Shown here: in pieces, positions 46,415 to 55,614 of the stretch
Layout of the letters: every line of letters starts with the position of its first letter
Position numbering within the stretch: position 1 is the first letter of the stretch
Position numbers and translations under genes: made by a program
Assembly (NCBI RefSeq): GCF_017798165.1
Contig: NZ_CP059068.1
Coordinates: 1,550,001 to 1,614,000, forward strand
Source of the DNA: Rhodoferax sp. AJA081-3
Lineage (GTDB): Bacteria; Pseudomonadota; Gammaproteobacteria; Burkholderiales; Burkholderiaceae_C
Length of the DNA: 64,000 nt
Direction of reading: 5' to 3'
The notes under the pieces: model-generated
Database searches by the model: none
The model's input: only the letters and a program-made list of their open reading frames with translations
Told to the model about the DNA's origin: nothing

Positions 46415-49400
46415 TCATGCCGCCCGCATTTGGGCGCTTTGCAGCAACTGCAACAAGCGACCTTCGTCACGCTCGTCGATCTGGGCGTTCACCTTGCGCC
46501 CATTGGCGGCAAGCTCCACCCGCACCGTGCGCGTGGGGCCGGTTGCTGCGTCGAGCACTGGCCGATCAATGCCGCCTCTGGCCATAGCGCCGCTGACCAA
46601 ACCACCTGTAGCGAATCCCTGAACCCCCTTGGCCAGTGTCTGTGCAGGCATGGAGAGGTTGTTCAGTGACTCAAAGAAGCCAGCGCCAAATTTGGATACC
46701 GCTGTTCGATTGACAACATACTCGCCGGGGGTCAGCATCGCAGGAACACTGTCGGACTTGGCTATCCCACCGCCCCGAAAAAACTCACCCTGGTGTTGCT
46801 CCATGTAGTCCATCAGGTCGCGCTCCAGATCCTTGCCGTACACCAGCGGCTGCGCCATCGCGTTGCGCCAGGTCTGTTTGATCGCGTCCAGTTTTTGCTT
46901 TTCATTCGCAGTGAGCTGCGCCCGTTTGGGCAGCGATTCGAGCGTCTGGCGGTCGGTTGCAGCCTGCTGGCCGTAATACTTCATGGTTTGCCACTCCATG
47001 TCGATACTCAGCGACGCCCCATAGTGGCCTCTGAGCCACGAGGTGTACTCGCGCATGCCTTGCAAGCCCAGCTCAATCATCTTTTGCGCCTCGAACGCAT
47101 CACGGTTGTGCTTGATGGGGGCGGGCCCCGTGGGTGTCACCGAACCGCCCGTGGCAAACCGTGCAACACCATTGGCAAGTTTTGACAGGATATTGCTGCC
47201 GTATTTACGCACTGCCGCCTTGCGCAACACAAAAGCGCCTGCCTCCAGCGTGCGTGGCACCGTGTCTTGGTCTCCCGAGCCGGGCACCGATCCACCACTC
47301 ATGCGGGTAAACGCTGCGCCAAGTGGTGAAGAAACGGAACCACCATCGGCAAAGCGGCCGATTCCCGCACCCGCCAGTCCGCCCGTAGCATTGGTTTCAA
47401 CCTTGGTCACATAGATCGTGTGGGTGCTGGACGTATTCATGCCGTTGAGGCTCTGAATCTGTCCTTTTGCAGCGTCTGCATTGGTGCTCACGCTGTGTTG
47501 GGACTCCGTGCGAATACGGTCCAGCGCTTTGATCATTCCCTCCACGTTGGTGATGGATGCCTGGGCATTTTCAGTAGTGACCCGCAACTCCAGCAACGAG
47601 TTTTCTTTAGCATAAGCAGTCAGCTTGTCCAAGGCCTGTTTGGCCTGGGTCACGTCCGCTCCCACTGGCAGGGTTTTGCCTTCCTTGAGTAACTGCTCGA
47701 AATCCTGCAACTGCTTTTGCGCCTGCTCCAGATCGGCTTTGATAGGAAGGAGTCGCTCCTTCTCGGCCAGAGCCTTGTCCAAGTCAGCGATCGCCTTATC
47801 GAAACGGCTGGTATCGGCGTCCAGCGTGATCTTCAGACCCTCTTTGAGCTTGTTGGTGATCTGGTCAATCTGCGCTTCGGTATCGCTCAAAGTCTGCTTG
47901 ACCTGCTCACGAGCGGACACCGCTGCCTGGGCTGCCTTTTGATGGGCCTGGGCTTGTGCATCCAGAGTTTTGTTTAGGATTTCCTCGGACTCACGGATGT
48001 CTTGGATGGACCGGTTAACACCTTCTTTGCCCTGGGTGATGGCAGCATCTGACTCTTTGGTCTTTTGCGCCAGTTCAGCGCGCAACTGCTCGGCCTGGCG
48101 CATGAGGTTTTCAGCGGTGGCGTACTCCTGCTTGCGGGAGGCCTCGCGCGCCTGCGCTTCCAAGGCTACAACTTGGGAGTGGGCACTTTCGGACTGTTTC
48201 TTGGCTTCTTCCGCCTTCTTGGCCTCCGAGGTCTGGGTACTGGCCACCTGGGCAGCCAAGTCCATGGCTTTTTGCGCGAATTGGCGTGCCTGCTCAAACT
48301 CACCGTTGGCCAGCGCCTCACGCGCCTTGGTTTGCAACTCAACGACCTGACGTTTGCGGTCTTCGGTAGCCTCAAACTCGGTCATACCCTGGCGACGGAT
48401 ATCGCGAATGCGCTCCTCCGTCGTCATGGTGAGTTGGCGTTTGGCCTCTTCGATGCGCTGGATTTCCGCCAAGTGCCGGTTGGCCTCGGCGTTCAAAGCG
48501 TTGATGTGCGCCGTGTACTCGGCGGCCGCCTGCGTCATGGTCTGGCGCTTGGTGGCCAGAATCTCGTTTTCTACCCGGGTGACGTTGGCGCTGCGCTCCG
48601 CCTCGGTCAAACCCTGACGGGCCGCCGCCGCAATGCGGGCCGCAGACTCCTCATCAATGAGTTTGAGTGTGTCCGTGGTGGCCTGGCGGCGCAGCGTGGT
48701 CTGCTGGGTCAGTGCATCGGTCAACAACTGGGTTGATTTGGCGATCTGGGTCGCCTCAGATGCCTTGGACAAATCCAGTGCGGTTTGCTCTTGCTGGTAT
48801 CTTGCCTTGATGGCATCCACCTGCTTTTGGAGGTTAGCCTCCACCACGCCGGTGAGTCCCTTGTAGGCCTCGGCCATTTTGGCGGTCGCATCTGTAACGA
48901 CCCCGTTGGCTTTGGATACCGCCTGCTCGACTTCACCCAAACGCGATTTGAGTTTTTCGACCGCTGCATGGACCGCTTCAACACCACGTCCGACGGCTTC
49001 CTGAGTACCTTGGCGGACAGCTTCAAGTCGCCGAGCAATTTCCTCTGCCGTGTTGGCCACCGTGGTCATCGCTCCCTTGGCGGCGTCAGAGCCCTTGATG
49101 GCATCGGCATACATCGCAGCAAAGATCTGATTCATCTCTGCCAAACGCGCCTCGTGGCGCTTGGTGGCAGCATCGATCGTGTCGTTGGTGAAGATGGCTG
49201 CAAACGCCTCCCAGCGGTACTGCAATTGCTCAATGGCCTTGACCAGGATCTCGACCATGAAGATGCCTGCCTTGCGGACGATCTCAAATTTCTCGGACAA
49301 CCAGGTGCCAATCTCCCAGCCCACCACAAAGGCTCCAAGCACAGCGAAGGCAGTTTTGAGTAAACCCAAACTTTGCACGGCGGCTGTGACCGACAGATTC

Positions 49401-50431
49401 GCTGTGGCCCAGGCTGCCGAGGTGGCGGTGGCTGCCGTCACGGCTGCTGCGCCTGCGGTTTGCCACGCGGTGATGAGCGCCGGAATCAATCGGTAAATCA
49501 GGACCGACAAGCCCACTTCAGCGATGGTTTTCAGCCACTGCATCACTGTTTGCAAATTGGTGGCAAGCCACGTCATCGCGTCTGCCAGCTTCTTGGTGAT
49601 GCCGGTTGACGCATCGACTTGGGCAACCCACTGGCCGAAGGCGTTTTGCAGACGCTGAAAGGCTTGGCTTACCGTTTGGGGCAATTGGGTGTACTCAGCT
49701 GCCAGCTTGTCCTTTTGCGACAGGAGTGCATTTACCACCACGTCAGCGGTCAGTCGCCCCTCTTCGGCGAGTTTGCGCAGGCGACCAATGGGCACATTCA
49801 AACCGTCGGCCAGGGCCTGCGCCAAGCGAGGGCTGTTTTCGACAACGGAGTTGAATTCTTCGCCGCGCAGCACGCCAGAGGCCAGGGCCTGACCAAACTG
49901 CAGGAGCGAGGACTGGGCTTCTGTGGCCGACGCACCGGAGAGCCGCAGGGCCTGCGAGATGCTCTCGGTAATGGTTAGCGCATCCTTTTGCTCACCACCC
50001 AACATGCGCACCGCTTGCTGCAACTTGCCGTACAGGGTGGTGGTCTCCTGAATGGGCACACCTATGCGCTGGGCAATGTCGAACAGTGCCTTTTGTGCCG
50101 TGGCGAATTCATTGTGACCAATCGTTGCCAGCTTCAACCTGGCCGACATCATGTTCCACGCATCGGCGATCTGGACGATCTCTTGCACCTTGCCTGCCGC
50201 CCAGTTGATGGACAGAAAGGCCAGCAGTTGAGTCTTGGCTGAATTGACTTGGTCGCCGAACGCGGACATCCCGGCTTTGACCTCAGCCAGACCGGCTGCG
50301 GCCTTCTGTCCGGCGGTCTTGGCATTTGTGGCCAGATCACCCAGGCTCTGCTGGGCTGAATTCAAGGCGCGTTTGAGCCCGTCATCAGCGCCTTCGAGGG
50401 CAACAAGAACGGAAATGCGGTTGGTGGCCAT
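46415..50431 (-). CDS. Phage tape measure protein
   Basis: A 1338-residue protein that sets tail length. The N-terminal 230 residues match the lambda-type tape-measure domain (LQQAVRMLGGEQKDALTIT; GEEFNSVVENSPRLAQALADG). Hydrophobic segments (about 290-360) are followed by very long Ala/Glu/Gln/Lys coiled coil (about 450-980) and a C-terminal region with repeated FATGG/FADGG boxes and PAMLTPGEYVVNR. Length predicts a long flexible tail. The start follows a short gap after the DUF6441 gene. Confidence 0.92.
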   Translation of the reverse strand: MATNRISVLVALEGADDGLKRALNSAQQSLGDLATNAKTAGQKAAAGLAEVKAGMSAFGDQVNSAKTQLLAFLSINWAAGKVQEIVQIADAWNMMSARLKLATIGHNEFATAQKALFDIAQRIGVPIQETTTLYGKLQQAVRMLGGEQKDALTITESISQALRLSGASATEAQSSLLQFGQALASGVLRGEEFNSVVENSPRLAQALADGLNVPIGRLRKLAEEGRLTADVVVNALLSQKDKLAAEYTQLPQTVSQAFQRLQNAFGQWVAQVDASTGITKKLADAMTWLATNLQTVMQWLKTIAEVGLSVLIYRLIPALITAWQTAGAAAVTAATATSAAWATANLSVTAAVQSLGLLKTAFAVLGAFVVGWEIGTWLSEKFEIVRKAGIFMVEILVKAIEQLQYRWEAFAAIFTNDTIDAATKRHEARLAEMNQIFAAMYADAIKGSDAAKGAMTTVANTAEEIARRLEAVRQGTQEAVGRGVEAVHAAVEKLKSRLGEVEQAVSKANGVVTDATAKMAEAYKGLTGVVEANLQKQVDAIKARYQQEQTALDLSKASEATQIAKSTQLLTDALTQQTTLRRQATTDTLKLIDEESAARIAAAARQGLTEAERSANVTRVENEILATKRQTMTQAAAEYTAHINALNAEANRHLAEIQRIEEAKRQLTMTTEERIRDIRRQGMTEFEATEDRKRQVVELQTKAREALANGEFEQARQFAQKAMDLAAQVASTQTSEAKKAEEAKKQSESAHSQVVALEAQAREASRKQEYATAENLMRQAEQLRAELAQKTKESDAAITQGKEGVNRSIQDIRESEEILNKTLDAQAQAHQKAAQAAVSAREQVKQTLSDTEAQIDQITNKLKEGLKITLDADTSRFDKAIADLDKALAEKERLLPIKADLEQAQKQLQDFEQLLKEGKTLPVGADVTQAKQALDKLTAYAKENSLLELRVTTENAQASITNVEGMIKALDRIRTESQHSVSTNADAAKGQIQSLNGMNTSSTHTIYVTKVETNATGGLAGAGIGRFADGGSVSSPLGAAFTRMSGGSVPGSGDQDTVPRTLEAGAFVLRKAAVRKYGSNILSKLANGVARFATGGSVTPTGPAPIKHNRDAFEAQKMIELGLQGMREYTSWLRGHYGASLSIDMEWQTMKYYGQQAATDRQTLESLPKRAQLTANEKQKLDAIKQTWRNAMAQPLVYGKDLERDLMDYMEQHQGEFFRGGGIAKSDSVPAMLTPGEYVVNRTAVSKFGAGFFESLNNLSMPAQTLAKGVQGFATGGLVSGAMARGGIDRPVLDAATGPTRTVRVELAANGRKVNAQIDERDEGRLLQLLQSAQMRAA

Positions 50432-50466
50432 GAGTCAGAAGAATTGAAGACAGTGAAGGCAAAGCA

Positions 50467-51111
50467 TCAATCCATCGTTTGGATTTGCTTGCCAATTTGA
50501 GCCGCCAAGCGGGGAATACGCCTTGCGACCAATCGTTCGATGTCGAGCCGCTTCTTGAGCACTACGCGGGGCACAAGGACGGCTATGGGAATGTCCGCAC
50601 CACGTCTGAGACGTTTGACACCGTCGGCTTTACGGTAACGGCGCTTAAATCCGGCCAATGGACGATCGTGCTCTTTGATGTTCTCGGCCATCAGCACAAT
50701 GTTTCCCTTGGCATTTTTAATGAAATACGCATTTCCACCGCGCATGAGCTCAGCAATTTGCGCCCTGAACTTCTTGCGCCCAACCCGCCCATGCAAGGGA
50801 ATCAGCATCTTGGCCGAGATGGATCCGCCACGCTCGTGCATGCCAGACCAGGGAATCCTCGAGCCCACATACAACGCAGGCAAGCGATTCGGGTCCTGGT
50901 CCAGCACCTTGGCGTTGAAGCCTTTGAGGAAGGATTTCTTGACCACCGACATTTGGGAGGCCACTTGGGCGCGAACCGCCTCCTTGATCTCGGTGGCTTC
51001 GCTACGCATGGCGCGTGCCACCGCCTTTTTGACCTTGTCGCGGTATTCCCCACCCCAGCGGCGCAGTTGCGCCTGCGCCAGGGCGCTATCGATACGGACG
51101 GAGATTTTCAT
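50467..51111 (-). CDS. Phage protein, DUF6441-like minor tail
   Basis: A 214-residue basic protein starting MKISVRIDSALAQAQLRRWG, with ARAMRSEATEIKEAVRAQV and LPALYVGSRIPWSGMHERGG, and C-terminal RRIPRLAAQIGKQ. It resembles DUF6441-type minor tail proteins found between tail chaperone and tape measure. It starts 5 bases after the frameshift extension stop. Confidence 0.75.
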   Translation of the reverse strand: MKISVRIDSALAQAQLRRWGGEYRDKVKKAVARAMRSEATEIKEAVRAQVASQMSVVKKSFLKGFNAKVLDQDPNRLPALYVGSRIPWSGMHERGGSISAKMLIPLHGRVGRKKFRAQIAELMRGGNAYFIKNAKGNIVLMAENIKEHDRPLAGFKRRYRKADGVKRLRRGADIPIAVLVPRVVLKKRLDIERLVARRIPRLAAQIGKQIQTMD

Positions 51112-51116
51112 GTGCC

Positions 51117-51730
51117 TTACGCTTGGTTTGCGTGTTCGATGAGTCGGTCCAGGGTCTGGTCGAGGTTTTTGGCGTCACCCCGGGTTCCGACCGCGATCAG
51201 GGACAGCAAACGCGCCTCAAATGCAGCCTCCTGCCGGTTGATCGCATCGAGAAAACCGCGCGTTTGCGCCAAGGTGTAGTCAAGAATGTCGGGCAGACGG
51301 TGGCCGTGGGCGATCAGGCGCTGGATGGCATCGAACCAGATGCCGGGCCTGTCGGCGTGGCTGGCACTGGTGCGAGGTTTTTGGCCTGCGTGAACAGACC
51401 GTCCAGTTTGGGCATCACCGTCCGGGTAAAAAAATCGGCATTCACCTCAATCACCTTGGCTGCCAACAAAATGGCCTCGTCGGCGGCCAGCTCATCGACC
51501 CACTGGCGCGGTTTACCCACCGCAATGGCGATTGCGGACAGCAGATCGTCGCCACGCTCGCCAAATAGGGTGAGCCAGTCGATCTCGGTGCGGCTTAAGT
51601 GCTGCATTACCGGCGAAATCGTTCGCAAAAAGGCCGGCATCTGGCCAACCTTGAGCGGTTTGATGGCCAGAGTCTCGCCATTCACAGTCAACTCAAGCGC
51701 CTGCGGGATGAGTTTTTCCAGATCGGTCAT
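51117..51730 (-). CDS. Tail assembly chaperone, predicted -1 frameshift fusion product
   Basis: The chaperone frame overlaps a second open frame in -1 phase running to a stop at 51117-51119. It has no ATG or GTG start in its first part, but encodes a good domain (PGIWFDAIQRLIAHGHRLP; DYTLAQTRGFLDAINRQEAA). Such a G/GT layout is made in lambda-like phages by a programmed -1 slip. A T TTT TTT heptamer in the zero frame (51428-51434) and C AAA AAC (51377-51383) are candidates. If at the first, the fusion has about 204 residues. This is predicted, not observed. Confidence 0.65.
51314..51730 (-). CDS. Tail assembly chaperone, unshifted product
   Basis: A 138-residue protein starting MTDLEKLIPQALELTVNGET with IKPLKVGQMPAFLRTISPVM and WVDELAADEAILLAAKVIEV, the pattern of siphoviral tail assembly chaperones. 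Such chaperones bind the tape measure and help tail tube polymerisation. It follows the tail tube gene as expected. Confidence 0.85.
   Translation of the reverse strand: MTDLEKLIPQALELTVNGETLAIKPLKVGQMPAFLRTISPVMQHLSRTEIDWLTLFGERGDDLLSAIAIAVGKPRQWVDELAADEAILLAAKVIEVNADFFTRTVMPKLDGLFTQAKNLAPVPATPTGPASGSMPSSA
51428..51434 (-). promoter_or_regulatory. Candidate -1 frameshift heptamer (T TTT TTT)
   Basis: In the chaperone reading frame the codons run GAT TTT TTT ACC, so the last T and two TTT codons form a slippery heptamer allowing re-pairing in the -1 frame. The -1 frame is open from here to 51117. Confidence 0.5.
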
Positions 51731-51750
51731 GGTGATTTCCCCTTTTCTGG

Positions 51751-52503
51751 CTACAACTGAATGATTCGGCCAAATTGGCCCAGCGCCGCGTCGAAGGGCT
51801 TGGTGGCATCGGCCAACAAAGAGCCTTCCATCTCGAACTTGTTGTAGTCATCCGAAATAAACGAGATTTCCTTCAAAGGATCGAAGGCCACGCGATACAA
51901 CTCGACCAGCACCTTGGCGTTGCCCTGCGCGGTGTTGAGTCCTTCCAGTCGCAAGTAGCGTTCTGGCAGCGGTTGCGTAAAAATTCCAATTTCGGTGGTC
52001 ACACCAAAGCCGTAGCTGGCCTTGAACGGGGCCGTAAAGCCGGTGACCTCCAAAAACTGGATGGCACCGAAGTCAGTTTCGGCGGTGTAGTTCGTACCCA
52101 GCACCAGGGTTGCCGGTGTGGCGGCCGAATCCGTAACAACCAAGGTCGAGACCTTGGGATGTGCCAGAAAATAGCGGTCCCCAATGACGGGGGCCACCCC
52201 GCCAAGCGGCTCGCCGGTCACGGTACCGGCAGCACCCGTCACAAAGTTGCCGTACAGCGCCAGGGCGAGGTTTTCTTTGGTGAATTCCTCAATGGTCAGT
52301 TTGACCGTGGCAGACTTTTGCTTGACCATGCGGTGGTCCAGCGTACGCTGGCCAGTCTGGCTCTCGTAGTGCTCCAACACATCGGTTTTGAGGGAGAGTT
52401 TGAGTTCGGCCACGTTGCCCGGCGAGCGGACTTCGATGGGTTCACCATTGGCGTCGCGTTTGCCGAGGTAGACACGGCCTTGGAAGGATGCATAGGTGCT
52501 CAT
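51751..52503 (-). CDS. Phage tail tube protein
   Basis: A 250-residue protein starting MSTYASFQGRVYLGKRDANG with an overlap to the upstream gene's stop as ATGA. Regions VAELKLSLKTDVLEHYESQ and RIIQL at the end fit siphoviral tail tube proteins, which polymerise into the tail lumen. The neighbours (chaperone after, terminator before) fit this. The longer open frame upstream is a shadow of the preceding gene. Confidence 0.82.
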   Translation of the reverse strand: MSTYASFQGRVYLGKRDANGEPIEVRSPGNVAELKLSLKTDVLEHYESQTGQRTLDHRMVKQKSATVKLTIEEFTKENLALALYGNFVTGAAGTVTGEPLGGVAPVIGDRYFLAHPKVSTLVVTDSAATPATLVLGTNYTAETDFGAIQFLEVTGFTAPFKASYGFGVTTEIGIFTQPLPERYLRLEGLNTAQGNAKVLVELYRVAFDPLKEISFISDDYNKFEMEGSLLADATKPFDAALGQFGRIIQL

Positions 52504-52715
52504 GGCTTGGGTTCCTTGATGGGTTTGGAAGGGTGGGACAGATTGACTGCGGCTGTCTCTGTGCTGGAGACAGACTTTTGGGGCGGGACATCTGGTCGGG
52601 TGATGCCCTGTGACAGCAGCCACTCAAACGTTGGTGCATCGACCTCAAGTCGTTCACCGACCTGGAAAGTTTTGCCTGCGTGGGTGTGCGGTTTCAAGAG
52701 AACAAGTTGTGGCAT
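52500..52715 (-). CDS. Small phage protein (DUF7210-like)
   Basis: A 71-residue protein starting MPQLVLLKPHTHAGKTFQVG and continuing with ERLEVDAPTFEWLLSQGIT. This pattern of small proteins that lie between tail terminator and tube is common in phages. Its tail is Pro/Lys-rich. Confidence 0.7.
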   Translation of the reverse strand: MPQLVLLKPHTHAGKTFQVGERLEVDAPTFEWLLSQGITRPDVPPQKSVSSTETAAVNLSHPSKPIKEPKP

Positions 52716-52718
52716 GGG

Positions 52719-53162
52719 TCATCCAATCAGTGAAAGGTCATGGGCCATGGTTCGATAGCTGAACTGGTAGCGCGCGGGAAGTGCGGCGATCAGCGCGTCG
52801 GCATCCTCCACATCCCACTCACAGTCCAGTTCTCGCAGACCCACGCAGAGCCCGCTCAAATTGGCATTGGCAAACAGAGCCGCGTGGGCTGCAACCAGCA
52901 GACCGTCGGCGATGGTCTCGGGTGCTTTGCCCACGGCTTCACGCGAAAGCGCCACGATACGAAGCACCAGTTGGCGCTCGACGCGGTCGTTGACACGCGG
53001 GGACACGGTGTCCGATTCCGGAAAGATCAGCAGTGCGGGGGACTGCTCACGGGTGAGCCCGTTGGGCGGCGAGCGAATCAAGGTGACACCATTGGCCAAT
53101 GCAATGGGTGCCAGCAAGGCCATCACCGCCTGAATGATGCGTTCGCGAAGAGATTCGTTCAT
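52719..53162 (-). CDS. Phage tail terminator-like protein
   Basis: A 147-residue protein starting MNESLRERIIQAVMALLAPI with VERQLVLRIVALSRE and ALPARYQFSYRTMAHDLS. Size, composition and position between the neck gene and tail tube fit a gpU/tail-terminator-type protein. The start at 53162 is used because the upstream extension overlaps the opposite-strand gene. Confidence 0.72.
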   Translation of the reverse strand: MNESLRERIIQAVMALLAPIALANGVTLIRSPPNGLTREQSPALLIFPESDTVSPRVNDRVERQLVLRIVALSREAVGKAPETIADGLLVAAHAALFANANLSGLCVGLRELDCEWDVEDADALIAALPARYQFSYRTMAHDLSLIG

Positions 53163-53221
53163 GAGAAATTGCCTCGATTCGTAAAATGAAAAATTGAAAA
53201 AAAGCGCAACGAAGAAGAACC

Positions 53222-53857
53222 ATGGCCACCACAGCACCCAAGAAGCCTCACCGCAGCAGTCAGTCGTCACCGACCCGCTACACGCTCCTGGTCGAACTGG
53301 AAGAAACCAGTCCCACCATCTGGCGGCGCATCCACATTGATGGCCGTGCACGACTGGATGCGTTTCACCACGTTTTGCAGGCAGCAATGGGCTGGTCCAA
53401 CTCGCATTTGCACGAGTTCGAGATCCGGGAGCGCAAGTACGGCACCCCTGACCCGGAATTCCTGGATGAGGACCATCCCGTCTTGATCGAGAAAAAGTTC
53501 CGACTCAACCAAGTCCTCGGCGAAGGTGACACCTGCACCTACCTGTATGACTTTGGGGACAGCTGGGCTCACCGCATCACGGTCGAATCCATCGAAGACC
53601 TGGACGAGAAGAGAGCCCAATCCCGCACTGTCTGGATTGAAGCCGGAGCCAGGGCCTGTCCACCCGAAGACGCCGGTGGCGTGGGGCAATACCAAGACTT
53701 CCTGGAGTCTCTGGAAAACGACCCCTACGGTGAAGAAACCAAAGCGACCCGGGAATGGGCCGGACTGGACTTTGATCCTGAACGCTTTGATCGCCAAGCT
53801 GCCAACAACGCCATCGGCCGGCTGCTTTGGAACGGCTGGATCAAAATCGGCGCATGA
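53222..53857 (+). CDS. pRiA4b ORF-3-like family protein, phage moron
   Basis: A 211-residue protein of the plasmid pRiA4b ORF-3/IS1096 TnpR-like family: WRRIHIDGRARLDAFHHVLQ, AAMGWSNSHLHEFEI, YLYDFGDSWAHRI and the CPPEDAGGVGQY motif are all characteristic. It is the only plus-strand gene inside the minus-strand morphogenesis operon and has its own 59-base AT-rich upstream region shared with the divergent tail terminator gene. This is the pattern of a moron, a gene added to a prophage and expressed independently. The molecular role of the family is unknown. Confidence 0.9.
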   Translation: MATTAPKKPHRSSQSSPTRYTLLVELEETSPTIWRRIHIDGRARLDAFHHVLQAAMGWSNSHLHEFEIRERKYGTPDPEFLDEDHPVLIEKKFRLNQVLGEGDTCTYLYDFGDSWAHRITVESIEDLDEKRAQSRTVWIEAGARACPPEDAGGVGQYQDFLESLENDPYGEETKATREWAGLDFDPERFDRQAANNAIGRLLWNGWIKIGA

Positions 53858-53878
53858 AATTCGACGGTCAATCTTGAC

Positions 53879-54163
53879 CTACAGCTTGCTCAGTGACGCA
53901 CGACGCTCCGAGCCATCGCCTATTGCCGTGATTTCACGCACGCGATAGGTCTGGCCAGAGATCTCCAGTGTGTTACCCGCAGCCAAAGACGGGAGCCAGG
54001 TCAGGGGATACCGGATGGCATAGTCCCGACTGACGCCCATGCCGCTAAGTACATCCTCATCGGGTGCACGGAAGTCAACCATGACCTCCGTGCTTTCCAA
54101 GAAGGCCTTCTGAAGCATTCCCGCGTTGGCCGCCGCGCTGTAGAGAAACTCAACGCTGAGCAT
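53879..54163 (-). CDS. Phage head-tail joining (neck) protein
   Basis: A 94-residue protein starting MLSVEFLYSAAANAGMLQKA. It sits between the major capsid and tail terminator genes, where lambda carries FII-type connectors; the C-terminal ISGQTYRVREITAIGDGSE is a typical beta-rich head-tail connector end. The upstream extension of the frame overlaps the capsid gene and is discarded. Confidence 0.72.
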   Translation of the reverse strand: MLSVEFLYSAAANAGMLQKAFLESTEVMVDFRAPDEDVLSGMGVSRDYAIRYPLTWLPSLAAGNTLEISGQTYRVREITAIGDGSERRASLSKL

Positions 54164-54174
54164 CAGACAGAGCG

Positions 54175-55179
54175 TTACGCCACGGTCAGCTTGACCAACA
54201 CGCCCGGACGGTGGCACATGGGCAGCGGATTGGCCTGCGTGTGCAGATCCGTACCACGCTCGAACTTGCGCGGCTGCTGCTTGGCATACAGAACCTGCCC
54301 CAGCGTGTTGGCGGTCTCGTTAAAGTCCGCCGGTGCAAAGTAGGTGCTGAAGGTGTCAATCGTGCCCAAGGGGAATGCGTGCGCCTCACCAGCGGCAATG
54401 AAGCGCCGCGATACACCGCTGAAGTCGGTTGCCTGACCACGGTATTCCTCGAAGGTGATACCCCCAAAGGTGAAGCCTGCGCGCATGTCGTTGATGAGCA
54501 CAGCGCCTTGCTGCCAATAGGTGTAAGCCTTCTCGACCTTGGCGTGCCCTGTGAGCGCGTCAAAAAACTCAGGCGAGCACAGCACGTGAATTCCAGTCAT
54601 GAATTCACCTTTGAGGTTGTCCTCCAGATGGCGTAGCACCTCGGCGCACTTGGTCTTGACGTTGGTATTGGCGTTACCCAGATCAAAAGGCACGGTCGCA
54701 GGCGAGATGCCAAACTCGTCGTACAGGTCGTAGATCACCGAGCCGTCAGCGTCCAGGATCACACCCTTGAGGGCGCCCATGCGCAGATGTTCGAGGGTGA
54801 TGGCGTGCTTGTTGCGCATGGTCTCCAGGTGGCGGGCCATAACGCCTGCGACGCTCTCCATCTCGGTCTCAGAGCCGAAGGCCCGGATGCCCTGGACTTC
54901 TTCCGGCAAGACCACATCGTCATGGGGAATATGGGGAATCACAAAGGAGCGCACCTTGCGCTTGCCACGTGTTCCCACGGTTCCGGGCGAGCCCGGAGGC
55001 ATGGTGGGCAGCAGGTTCAGGACACCGTTTTGCTCTTCCACGATGACCTGGCGGGTGCGTACTGGCTTGACTGGAAAAAGGTTCAAGGCCTCCATGCGAC
55101 CGTAACGGTTGGGGATGATGTTGATGGCAGCAGTGAGTGCGGCCATCGAAAACGCGGGGGTGTTGAATGGATTGTTCAT
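54175..55179 (-). CDS. Major capsid protein, lambda gpE type
   Basis: A 334-residue protein starting MNNPFNTPAFSMAALTAAIN with NRYGRMEALNLFPVKPVRTR, GKRKVRSFVIPHIPHDDVV and CSPEFFDALTGHAKVEKAY. This is the gpE-like fold forming the icosahedral shell. It is preceded by a gpD-like decoration gene, as in lambda. The alternative upstream start at 55197 lacks the family pattern. Confidence 0.92.
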   Translation of the reverse strand: MNNPFNTPAFSMAALTAAINIIPNRYGRMEALNLFPVKPVRTRQVIVEEQNGVLNLLPTMPPGSPGTVGTRGKRKVRSFVIPHIPHDDVVLPEEVQGIRAFGSETEMESVAGVMARHLETMRNKHAITLEHLRMGALKGVILDADGSVIYDLYDEFGISPATVPFDLGNANTNVKTKCAEVLRHLEDNLKGEFMTGIHVLCSPEFFDALTGHAKVEKAYTYWQQGAVLINDMRAGFTFGGITFEEYRGQATDFSGVSRRFIAAGEAHAFPLGTIDTFSTYFAPADFNETANTLGQVLYAKQQPRKFERGTDLHTQANPLPMCHRPGVLVKLTVA

Positions 55180-55215
55180 GGTGAGGTGTCCGATCAAGGT
55201 TAAAAATCAAGCCAA

Positions 55216-55596
55216 TCAAGCGGATTGGCGAATCAAGATGCCAAGCGACGCCAGCTGCGCGGTGATGGCTGCCTGCTGATCGGTGGAAATCTCCACCGGC
55301 CAAACGACAGCTTTGGATGCGACCACGCCGTGACGGGCGAGGATCAAAGCGTCTTCACGGTCGATGAGCGTGGCATCCACCGCACCCAGCAGGATTCCCA
55401 CTGGAAAGTGGGATCCATCCTCTGCTCCAGGGTCGAGTTGCTTGACCTTGGCGGTGGCTGTCACACGGCCCACGATGCAACCCAGTGGTAGGTTCTGGCC
55501 TGCCTCCACCGTCACAACATCGCGCGAGTAGTTGAGGCTGTCTTGCTCGTACTTGACGAGGTCGCCCAGGTTGAGGGCTTCATTGATGACGTTCAT
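55216..55596 (-). CDS. Head decoration protein, lambda gpD type
   Basis: A 126-residue protein starting MNVINEALNLGDLVKYEQDS, with LPLGCIVGRVTAT, FPVGILLGAVDAT and ILARHGVVA, matching gpD-like trimeric decoration proteins that lock and stabilise the expanded capsid. It lies between the protease/scaffold gene and the capsid gene in the standard order. Confidence 0.9.
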   Translation of the reverse strand: MNVINEALNLGDLVKYEQDSLNYSRDVVTVEAGQNLPLGCIVGRVTATAKVKQLDPGAEDGSHFPVGILLGAVDATLIDREDALILARHGVVASKAVVWPVEISTDQQAAITAQLASLGILIRQSA

Positions 55597-55614
55597 GGCT
55601 TGGATCCTTCCGAG

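Noticed and set aside
50479..51279. 266-residue plus-strand open frame opposite the DUF6441-like gene
   Set aside because: Antisense of a phage gene in a continuous minus-strand operon; no ribosome site or family pattern, unlike the true moron at 53222.
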